10,546 nt of DNA, taken from NCBI GenBank assembly GCA_015490475.1, contig WFXT01000125.1, positions 1 to 10,546 on the forward strand, in the 5' to 3' direction. The position numbers and the translations under genes are program-made. Positions 1 to 6,082 of this stretch are shown here, piece by piece. A model generated the notes under the pieces. It was not told the origin of the DNA. It worked only from the letters and a program-made list of their open reading frames with translations, and ran no database searches. Within the stretch, counting starts at the first letter, position 1; the number at the start of each line of letters is the position of its first letter. Source of the stretch: Bacteroidota bacterium (GTDB lineage Bacteria; Bacteroidota; Bacteroidia; JAADEI01).

Positions 1-11
1 ACATAACCTAA

Positions 12-422
12 TTAAAATTCTTTATCATTGTCAAGCCAGCGTACATCGTATTTTCCGAAAAGTTTGTATCTCAATTTCGCAATCAGTGTATATCCTGCGT
101 CAAGCAAGAAGTTCGGAAAAATGCCTAAGATAATGGCAATTATTTTCCAGCCTGACAGGTGCCTTAAAATATAGACTACTGCCCTGCCCTTTGTGTATAT
201 TCTTCCCTTGTGCAACACCACGACAGTATTTGTGTTGGCGTATAATCCCGCAGGTAGCATCTTTCTGGCTAATTCGGAAGAGAGCGAATGGAACTGAAAC
301 ATATTATTTTTGTCACGTTTTCTAATCCATCTGGCAAGCCAATGACATAAAGGACAATATCCATCAACAAAAACTAAAATGCTATTAGCCTGAGTGCTTC
401 CCTGCTCTTCTCTCCTTCCCAT
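12..422 (-). CDS. DCC-family (DUF393) thiol-disulfide oxidoreductase-like protein
   Basis: A 136-residue protein of the DCC family (DUF393), small thioredoxin-like proteins named for a conserved DxxCxxC motif. Here it reads D20-G-Y-C23-P-L-C26, right after a hydrophobic beta strand (ILVFV). The C-terminal part keeps the usual family features: a hydrophobic helix at about residues 92-115, followed by LRYKLFGKYD. The cysteine many relatives carry near the C-terminus is absent (DVRW instead). The exact substrate of the family is unknown; a redox role is inferred from the CxxC. The ATG at 420-422 is the only ATG, GTG or TTG start upstream of the CxxC motif, so the gene must overlap the end of the preceding secreted-protein gene by 49 bp in another frame. 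It is the last visible gene of the left operon. The stop (TAA, 12-14) is inside the window, so the gene is complete. Confidence 0.85.
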   Translation of the reverse strand: MGRREEQGSTQANSILVFVDGYCPLCHWLARWIRKRDKNNMFQFHSLSSELARKMLPAGLYANTNTVVVLHKGRIYTKGRAVVYILRHLSGWKIIAIILGIFPNFLLDAGYTLIAKLRYKLFGKYDVRWLDNDKEF

Positions 423-2176
423 TGAATGATAAAAACACCTTTGTATGGTAAAGATATTACAAAGTTGTTCTTGTTTTCAAAAGACATTATGAGATTGCCA
501 GAAAGGTCAAATAATTTCCAATTCCCGATTTCGGATGCACGAAGATGATAAGAATTAGGTGATATGGGAATTGCTTGAATTTCTTGTCCTGACAAGAAAA
601 CAGGCTTTTCTGAAGTTGAAGGTTGAGCAAGATATTTCTCTGCCAGTTTGAAAGGTCCTATTATAGGGCGAATCATAACAGTGCCATCAAACTTGCTTTG
701 CTCCCATGTGTCCATAGTATTAAACCACGCATTGGCACGTGCATTAGTATTTTTGTCAAAGCCCACAGACATAGCATTAGCAGAAGTTTGTATCCACCCA
801 GCATAAAATGTAGAGGGAACTACAATTGGATAGTCAAATTTGTAGATGCAAAATTTCCATCCTGAATCTACCTCACAGGGCATCTGGAAATCCTTCCGTG
901 CTATTATTGAATTAGTGAATATGTCATCCCAAACAACCACAGAGAAAAGGTCTGGTTCGTTATTACGACGGACATGATCAACGAATAAAATAGCCAAGCC
1001 CCAGAGGGTATCAGGAGCAGGAAGCGTAAATTTATAAGCGAAAGCAGCACCCTGTCCCTCCACTCCATAAGCCAGTTCTGGCGTTCCATCGTCATACGCA
1101 AGCATTGCATCATATATGTAAGTTTTTGAAACAGTATCATTGAAAGTAAATGAATTACCACCCGCATTGATGATATATTCAATACGTATTGCTACACCAG
1201 TGTCGGTAGGAATCACAGCGCCGGGAAAATTTGTAAATGACATCATAAATTGGGATGTTCCGGGTGACAGGTTCGTTGCAACGAATAAAGAAGAGTCTAT
1301 TAGCTGTTGTGGATTTCCAGCAAATAATCTAAACCTATACTGAGTATTTCTGATAGCATTGGATAGGTTTGAAATGCTAATAAAGAGTTGTTGCACATAC
1401 GAAGGGTTGGCTTGAACCATATACCATGGCATTCTGGTATATGGCAATGTTAACGAAGAGGGAACTTCCTGAATAGCCACGTCTAATAAGCCAGTATCGT
1501 TAATACTTCTGTTGGCATCAACGTAGAACCAATCAACATTCCAGTGGTCAAAGAAACCAGAGAGTGTTGCTAAGTTGCGGAACCTAAACTTAAGGTTGTT
1601 ATGGAAAAACAAAGTATCTTCCAGCTTAATTGCTATCCATTCAAAAGACACTGTGTCAAGAGTGGCAGAAGAAGTCCATAGCACTTTCCAATCTCCATAT
1701 TTTGTAAGTGCTTCAAGAATCAGACTGTCTTCAACAGAAGGAGCGTTTCCCAGCCCCTTTCTCTGGACATAGAAACTAACTATGATAGAATCTGCAGGTG
1801 AAAAGCCAGACAGGTCAATGGGTTGTGTTGTCATAGTATCTGCACCACCCCATGCATTGTATGTGTCGGAATATGGTTTCATTTTGTTATTCATGCCGTC
1901 AAAAGAAGCAATCCCATAGGTCGGCTCTGAATTCCCAAGCGAATGATTAATGTAAACTCCCCTTATATCCCACAACTTGACACTCCTTTCTAATTGTGAG
2001 AAATCGTCTGCGAAGGGCAGTGACAACACACTCTCACGGGCAGGTTTATATGAAGCGGTTCTATCTATATACAAAGAGATTGGCATTAATATCTCCTGTG
2101 CATAAGACAATGATACAATTGATGCTGTTAATAAGGCTACCAAACATTGTCCCCACTTGTTAACTATATCTATCAT
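374..2176 (-). CDS. Secreted protein with T9SS-type C-terminal sorting domain
   Basis: A 600-residue exported protein. The reading frame is open further to a TTG at 2201-2203, but the ATG at 2174-2176 gives a clean signal peptide (residues 1-26, cleavage near SLSYA|Q) and removes an overlap with the PASTA gene, so I chose it. After the signal comes LPFADDF (about 53-59), then a region with YGIASFDGMN (87-96) and DHWNVDWFYVDANR (210-223). This is the layout seen at the start of many large Bacteroidota surface proteins and resembles a MAM or lectin-like jelly roll. The middle is beta-rich and unassigned. The last 50 residues (WKLFDLSGN... to ...ALRLIAF) resemble a type A T9SS sorting domain, which directs export across the outer membrane and surface attachment or release. 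No catalytic motif was recognised. It lies 23 bp downstream of the PASTA gene. Confidence 0.85.
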   Translation of the reverse strand: MIDIVNKWGQCLVALLTASIVSLSYAQEILMPISLYIDRTASYKPARESVLSLPFADDFSQLERSVKLWDIRGVYINHSLGNSEPTYGIASFDGMNNKMKPYSDTYNAWGGADTMTTQPIDLSGFSPADSIIVSFYVQRKGLGNAPSVEDSLILEALTKYGDWKVLWTSSATLDTVSFEWIAIKLEDTLFFHNNLKFRFRNLATLSGFFDHWNVDWFYVDANRSINDTGLLDVAIQEVPSSLTLPYTRMPWYMVQANPSYVQQLFISISNLSNAIRNTQYRFRLFAGNPQQLIDSSLFVATNLSPGTSQFMMSFTNFPGAVIPTDTGVAIRIEYIINAGGNSFTFNDTVSKTYIYDAMLAYDDGTPELAYGVEGQGAAFAYKFTLPAPDTLWGLAILFVDHVRRNNEPDLFSVVVWDDIFTNSIIARKDFQMPCEVDSGWKFCIYKFDYPIVVPSTFYAGWIQTSANAMSVGFDKNTNARANAWFNTMDTWEQSKFDGTVMIRPIIGPFKLAEKYLAQPSTSEKPVFLSGQEIQAIPISPNSYHLRASEIGNWKLFDLSGNLIMSFENKNNFVISLPYKGVFIIQWEGEKSREALRLIAF

Positions 2177-2199
2177 AAATACACCATATTTAACGAAAT

Positions 2200-2994
2200 T
2201 CAAGGCAGTATAGATACATCATTTTGACATTCTGGAGGCAAAGTTTCAGAAATAAATACGTCAACGGGACTGCCTAAGGGTTTTGAATCGCCAGCAGGCG
2301 GTTCCTGCTTCACCACAAACACACGTGAAGAATCAGTAATGGGCTTGTCTGCGACAATGGAACCTTGCGATAACCCATACAACTGCAACGTGGTCAGTGC
2401 TTCCATTAATGTTTGGCATCTAACGTCAGGAACAATGACCATGCGCTGGGTCTCATGAATACCAACCACAAGAGTAATTTCGCTATTAATAGGAATTAAA
2501 GTTCCTGGCTTTATGGGCTTACCCTTGTATAGTTGTTCCAGAACAACGTTATTGGCAATGTCTGGCTTATAGATGATTTCTTTTATTTTCAGATTGTTTG
2601 TTTCCAGTATTGATTGAGCCGTCTGTAAAGGCATATCAATTAAGTCTGGCATTTTCACCTTCGGTGCAGAATAGGAAGAAATTGTTAAGTAAATTGTGCG
2701 TTCTGGCTTTACTTCCCTCCCCGCATCTGGGTTTTGCTTAATGACAATTCCTCCCGGTAATGTGTCCACATAAGATGAGTCAATAACTCTGTATCTTAGT
2801 TGTTCTTTGGTCAACACAGAAATTGCAGAATCTATGGGAAGCCCCTTCACATCGGGCACGACGATAGTAACGCCATGGCGGGTATAGTTTTTTAGAAACA
2901 AGTTGAGCCCAATGAATAAAAGAATAGCAATTATCACCATAGCCAACAGATGCTTGACTAAATATGATAAGCCTTGCTTGGTCTTTTGTGACAT
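2200..2994 (-). CDS. Membrane-anchored protein with three PASTA domains
   Basis: A 264-residue protein: a short basic cytoplasmic tail, one transmembrane segment (about residues 12-34), then three tandem PASTA domains outside the membrane (about 42-106, 111-177 and 184-249). Each has the typical opening VPDVKG, MPDLIDM or VPDVRC, and a proline/glycine turn near the end of the repeat (QNPDAGREVKPE, GKPIKPG, QEPPAGDSKPLG). PASTA domains elsewhere bind peptidoglycan fragments or beta-lactams, and occur on Ser/Thr kinases and penicillin-binding proteins. Here no kinase or transpeptidase domain is attached, as in other stand-alone PASTA proteins of Bacteroidota. A cell-wall sensing or scaffolding role is inference. 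The ATG at 2992-2994 follows the phosphosulfolactate synthase stop after a 4-bp gap, so the two are very probably co-transcribed. No Shine-Dalgarno sequence is visible. Confidence 0.9.
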   Translation of the reverse strand: MSQKTKQGLSYLVKHLLAMVIIAILLFIGLNLFLKNYTRHGVTIVVPDVKGLPIDSAISVLTKEQLRYRVIDSSYVDTLPGGIVIKQNPDAGREVKPERTIYLTISSYSAPKVKMPDLIDMPLQTAQSILETNNLKIKEIIYKPDIANNVVLEQLYKGKPIKPGTLIPINSEITLVVGIHETQRMVIVPDVRCQTLMEALTTLQLYGLSQGSIVADKPITDSSRVFVVKQEPPAGDSKPLGSPVDVFISETLPPECQNDVSILP

Positions 2995-2998
2995 AAAC

Positions 2999-3772
2999 TC
3001 ACTTTATGAAATGAGTCAGCGTATCACCTCTCAGTCCAAGACGGAGGGCTTCCACCGCTATGGCTTCAGCAGGATTTATATTTCCAAGATTTACATTGGC
3101 ACCAAAGTGCTTTATAAACCACACTTGTTGTGGTTTTTTAGGTGTCTCCCAGATTATCTTTTCCAGAGGAATTTCAGCAGCTATTGCATCAACTAACTCT
3201 CGCTTTACCTTCCCTGCACTATCATAGATTCCTATGCTTCCACTTTCGCGTCCTTCCAGTATCACTCGCCACGCTCCTGCTTCCAATTCTCGTTTAATCC
3301 GATATATCCACTCCTGTGCCCCTCCTATGGTTTCCACGTCTTTATAACCAACTTCAGTAACGACTCTGTATTTTTTTGCAAATCTTTCTATTTGCTTGCA
3401 TTTTTCATCAATAGACAGATGAAGGGTCCCGTCTGATATTTCAATAGTTGTAAAACCCCATTTTTCCACAAATGCTTCGTATTTGTCAAGAGCATCTCTG
3501 ATATAGAAAGCTTCCCATAGTGTCCCCCCAGGATATGGCTCCATATTGGCTTTGCGATATGCCTCAAGTTTCTCTTTAAGAATGCGATCAGGTGTTAACA
3601 AACTTGTTCCAAAACCTAACTTTAATAAATCTATATATTCTCCTGCCGATTCAGCAAGGTCTCTTGCACCATAAACACCCAATCCTTTGTCCATAACCAT
3701 TGTGATACCCACTTCCCTTGGCTTCCTGCTCCTCTCAGGAATTTGGGACAGAAACGCTTCCACCGTGCTCAT
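2999..3772 (-). CDS. comA: Phosphosulfolactate synthase (ComA family)
   Basis: A 257-residue protein of the phosphosulfolactate synthase family, which joins sulfite to phosphoenolpyruvate to give (2R)-phospho-3-sulfolactate (EC 4.4.1.19). It is the first step of coenzyme M synthesis in methanogens; bacterial homologues are linked to sulfolactate formation. Family blocks are present in order: KPREVGITMVMDKG (17-30), DLLKLGFGTS (48-57), YPGGTLWE (80-87), GFTTIEISDGT (106-116), VVTEVGYKD (137-145), LEGRESGSIGIY (172-183), FGANVNLGNI (223-232) and LRLGLRGDT (243-251). The length is normal and the fold should be a TIM barrel in the cytosol. One oddity: the usual EVGKK segment reads EVGYK, so one of two lysines is replaced. 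The start ATG overlaps the upstream gene's stop (ATGA, 3769-3772), suggesting translational coupling. No ComB or ComC homologue is in the window, so the end product is not known. The symbol follows the archaeal gene, not the competence gene of the same name. Confidence 0.92.
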   Translation of the reverse strand: MSTVEAFLSQIPERSRKPREVGITMVMDKGLGVYGARDLAESAGEYIDLLKLGFGTSLLTPDRILKEKLEAYRKANMEPYPGGTLWEAFYIRDALDKYEAFVEKWGFTTIEISDGTLHLSIDEKCKQIERFAKKYRVVTEVGYKDVETIGGAQEWIYRIKRELEAGAWRVILEGRESGSIGIYDSAGKVKRELVDAIAAEIPLEKIIWETPKKPQQVWFIKHFGANVNLGNINPAEAIAVEALRLGLRGDTLTHFIK

Positions 3773-5022
3773 AGTTGCCTAAGCCATTTTGATGTCAAAG
3801 ATAGGAATTCTTCCCTCAAAAATGTCCATCTCACGTCATCTCTTTGAAGTCTCTTTAGTAATTTTTTCTGTTTATCTGTCAGGTTCTCTGTTCCATACAA
3901 AGCCCACAAAAATGATTGTATCAAAGGCGATTCGCAATATTGCGTTCGGTCTTTCAAATAGTTGATGGCTTTCTCCTTTTGCCCCTGTTCAAGATATAAT
4001 CTGGCGGTCATACACCAGAGCATGTCTTCCGGAAATCTTAGTACTTTCAATAATTTCAAAAATGTGCGAGTTCTGTCTCTGTCATCTGGATAAGCCCTAA
4101 GCATCGCCCGTGCATATAGCGACTGAATGTATAATGACGGCTTTCTTGTGCTTGTTAACAATTCAGTTAAAGGAAAAAGGGCGTCTTCAACGTTTCCTTT
4201 CATATAAAGAGATCTGGCTAATATATACATTTTAAGTCTGTAAAGACCTGGAAATCTTTCCTGTGAAATCTGGATTTTGTTTATCCACCTCATGGCATGT
4301 TGAGGTCTCATATCCCTTAAGTAAGAAAATGCAAGATAGAAACTCATTGTCTTTTGGAAATAAGGGAAGGCTAACTTTCTGGCAACTGCAAAGAATCTGG
4401 CGCTTCCTGTCTTACCTTTACTGAGCATGTACCTTCCCGCATGCCACCATAAACCCCAATATCCTTTCTCAGACAATACGTCATTTCGTAACAAGTGCTT
4501 CTTGAGTTCCCTCCTGGGCAAGAAATGAAGCATATCATTGAGCAAAAGGAAAGTGTATGTATCCTGTTTAACCTTTTCGCCGTGTACATTTAAAACTCTG
4601 GCAGATAGTTTAAAAGCAACATCCGGCTTGAAGTAACCATGTTCAACAAAATAATTAACAAATGCAAGGAAGAAATTAACCAGAGCTGGTGAAACATTTG
4701 AATCGCTTAATTCATATAAAAGTTTTCTTAATGCCTTTTTAGGGTCCTTTAATGCTATTAATATTGTCCTCACTGCTATGGTTAGCAACGTCTTGCCTTT
4801 CAAAAGTTCATATTGCGCAAGAGTCTCGGGTATCTCTCTGATTTTTTGAGTTTTAATGAGAAGTTGCAGTTTAAGACTTAATAGGTCCTCATTTAAAGGA
4901 AAAATAGAAAGCCCTTTATCAATAACACGAAGAGCAGATTTCCACTTATTACGCATCACCAGTTGATACACATACTGCTCTATTTCGTGAGAATCCATCC
5001 ACTCGTTGAATCCATCTCCCAT
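3769..5022 (-). CDS. Alpha-helical (TPR-like) repeat protein of unknown function
   Basis: A 417-residue, almost entirely helical protein, rich in Leu, Lys and Arg, with no signal peptide and no transmembrane segment I would trust. Helix pairs of TPR type can be seen, for example WKSALRVIDKGLSIFPLNEDL near the N-terminus, ARSLYMKGNVEDALFPLTELL in the last third and ARLYLEQGQKEKAINYLKD near the C-terminus. TPR arrays usually bind other proteins, so a cytosolic scaffold or adaptor role is plausible, but I recognise no specific family. The frame is open to a TTG at 5026-5028; the ATG at 5020-5022 is preferred. A later ATG at 4996-4998 is possible. It is the first gene of the left operon, follows a 285-bp non-coding gap, and its stop overlaps the phosphosulfolactate synthase start by 4 bp. 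Confidence 0.8.
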   Translation of the reverse strand: MGDGFNEWMDSHEIEQYVYQLVMRNKWKSALRVIDKGLSIFPLNEDLLSLKLQLLIKTQKIREIPETLAQYELLKGKTLLTIAVRTILIALKDPKKALRKLLYELSDSNVSPALVNFFLAFVNYFVEHGYFKPDVAFKLSARVLNVHGEKVKQDTYTFLLLNDMLHFLPRRELKKHLLRNDVLSEKGYWGLWWHAGRYMLSKGKTGSARFFAVARKLAFPYFQKTMSFYLAFSYLRDMRPQHAMRWINKIQISQERFPGLYRLKMYILARSLYMKGNVEDALFPLTELLTSTRKPSLYIQSLYARAMLRAYPDDRDRTRTFLKLLKVLRFPEDMLWCMTARLYLEQGQKEKAINYLKDRTQYCESPLIQSFLWALYGTENLTDKQKKLLKRLQRDDVRWTFLREEFLSLTSKWLRQL

Positions 5023-5104
5023 AATCAACCAAAAGAACGCAAAAGTCCCGCTTTATGGTATTATGTGGATTCACCGTTCTTCACAGGGCGTAAATTTTAC
5101 AAAT

Positions 5105-5201
5105 CACAGAGTAACACAGCGTTGCACAGAGTTCATTCTCAAAGTTCTTCTTTCAGAACCCTTGTTTTCCAAACTCTGTGTCCATACTCCGTGTAACTCT
5201 G
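5105..5201. repeat. Imperfect palindromic element with phased heptamers
   Basis: A long imperfect inverted repeat in the gap between two operons. The inner arms match perfectly over 9 bp: CACAGAGTT at 5125-5133 and AACTCTGTG at 5172-5180. The outer arms also pair, CAGAGTAACACAG (5107-5119) against CTCCGTGTAACTCTG (5187-5201), with a few mismatches and a length difference of about one base. A further small inverted repeat, GTTCT (5144-5148) and AGAAC (5155-5159), lies in the centre, so the whole stretch can form a cruciform or RNA hairpin. The left arm carries CACAG(A/C)G at 5105, 5115 and 5125, exactly 10 bp apart. The right arm carries the complement at 5174 and 5187, with a partial third copy at 5197. 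It could be a dispersed intergenic repeat or a protein-binding site; a single copy does not decide this. Confidence 0.7.
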
Positions 5202-5234
5202 CTTACTCAATGGTTCGTTTTCTATTTCATCTTT

Positions 5235-5286
5235 ACACCCCTCCCCTGAACTCCCCTCCCCGCCTCCAGGAGGGGCCGGGATGAGG
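5235..5286. repeat. C/G-rich intergenic hairpin element
   Basis: A strongly strand-biased, C-rich stretch that ends in a hairpin. CCCCTCC (5253-5259) pairs perfectly with GGAGGGG (5269-5275) around a 9-nt loop. Flanking ACCCCTCCCCT on the left and CCGGGATGAGGT on the right extend the pairing imperfectly. It starts about 22 bp beyond the stop of the hydrolase gene (5308), on the side where minus-strand transcripts would end. It could therefore terminate or protect the 3' end of that mRNA, but no T-run follows the stem, so it is not a standard intrinsic terminator. The base composition stands out against the AT-rich neighbourhood, suggesting a separate inserted element. Confidence 0.5.
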
Positions 5287-5307
5287 TACTTCCTTAGCAG
5301 AGAAAAC

Positions 5308-6081
5308 CTATAGCACAATCATCTCCCCATCGTATGCCAGCTTTATGTTTTCTGGCAATTGCTGATTCACTTCCCTGTGAAGTCCCATTCTGTGTCCTAT
5401 GTGTACTATTCTGGTCTGTTCTGCTCTCACCTGACGGGCTATGTCAACAGCCTGTTCAAGTGTGAAGTGTGCTATGTGCGGTTCCTGTTGTAAAGCACTA
5501 ATAACAAGAAGCTTCAAGTCTTTCAAATATTTCATTGATTCAGCGGGAATTCGGCTAACGTCTGTAATATATGCCACTTTGCCTATCCTAAAGCCCATGA
5601 CAGGAAGCATATAATGATAAACTACGAAAGGCAAAACTTCCACTTTCCCCAATGAGAAAGGCTTATAAGGTTCAATCTTCCTATCATCAATTTTTAAAAC
5701 ACCCGGATAATTAGCATTTTCAAAGATGAAATAAAACTGTTTCCGTATGGAATTCCATGCTATTTCATCAGCATAGACAGGAATAGGTTTTTTGTTCTGT
5801 TTAAAGTAATAGCTTCTTAATTCATCAAGTCCTGCCACGTGGTCCCTGTGAGCATGAGTTATTAAAACATAGTCAACCCTAGGAATTTTGTGCCTCAACG
5901 CCTGTTGTCTAAAATCTGGTCCTGTGTCAATTATAATGTGTAATCCTTGAACCTCTATCCATGCCGATGTTCTGAGCCGTTTATCGTGAAGGTCTTCAGA
6001 ACTGCATACTTCACAGCCACAAGCTAATACGGGAATTCCTTGCGAGCCCCCTGTTCCAAGGAAAGTTATCCTCATCCGCAT
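5308..6081 (-). CDS. PhnP-type metallo-beta-lactamase-fold hydrolase
   Basis: A 257-residue cytosolic hydrolase of the metallo-beta-lactamase fold. It opens with FLGTGGSQGIPVLACGCEVC, where C21, C23 and C26 probably hold the structural zinc typical of the PhnP branch. The dinuclear metal site is complete: T-H76-A-H78-R-D80-H81, H156 in YHYMLPVMGFRIG, D174 in AYITDVSRIP, and H227 in HIGH. PHIAHFTLEQAV (201-212) is another block shared with PhnP-like proteins. PhnP itself is a phosphoribosyl 1,2-cyclic phosphodiesterase of phosphonate breakdown. No phn genes are nearby, so the natural substrate is not known and a phosphodiesterase role is only an inference from the family. The ATG at 6079-6081 lies one base after the PdxA stop; a second ATG two codons later (6073-6075) is possible. 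It is the last gene of the aminopeptidase cluster. Confidence 0.88.
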   Translation of the reverse strand: MRMRITFLGTGGSQGIPVLACGCEVCSSEDLHDKRLRTSAWIEVQGLHIIIDTGPDFRQQALRHKIPRVDYVLITHAHRDHVAGLDELRSYYFKQNKKPIPVYADEIAWNSIRKQFYFIFENANYPGVLKIDDRKIEPYKPFSLGKVEVLPFVVYHYMLPVMGFRIGKVAYITDVSRIPAESMKYLKDLKLLVISALQQEPHIAHFTLEQAVDIARQVRAEQTRIVHIGHRMGLHREVNQQLPENIKLAYDGEMIVL

Positions 6082-6082
6082 A

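Noticed and set aside
2177..2203. TTG start that would lengthen the 600-residue secreted protein by nine residues.
   Set aside because: It would put extra residues before a well-formed signal peptide and create an overlap with the PASTA gene. The ATG at 2176 fits better.
3117..3140. Stem AACCACA / TGTGGTT with a T-run, resembling a plus-strand intrinsic terminator.
   Set aside because: It lies inside the conserved phosphosulfolactate synthase coding region, where the minus strand encodes KKPQQVWF, and no plus-strand gene precedes it. Coding constraint explains it.
5040..5047. GACTTTTG on the minus strand, a 7 of 8 match to the -7 box, 17 nt before the ATG of the repeat-protein gene.
   Set aside because: The spacing fits, but the first T is missing and there is no TTTG -33 box at the right distance. 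Too weak to list as a promoter, though the operon must start somewhere in this gap.
5006..5284. Plus-strand open frames of 77 and 92 codons over the non-coding gap.
   Set aside because: They run across the palindromic elements, have no domain or compositional sign of a protein, and overlap the start of the repeat-protein gene.
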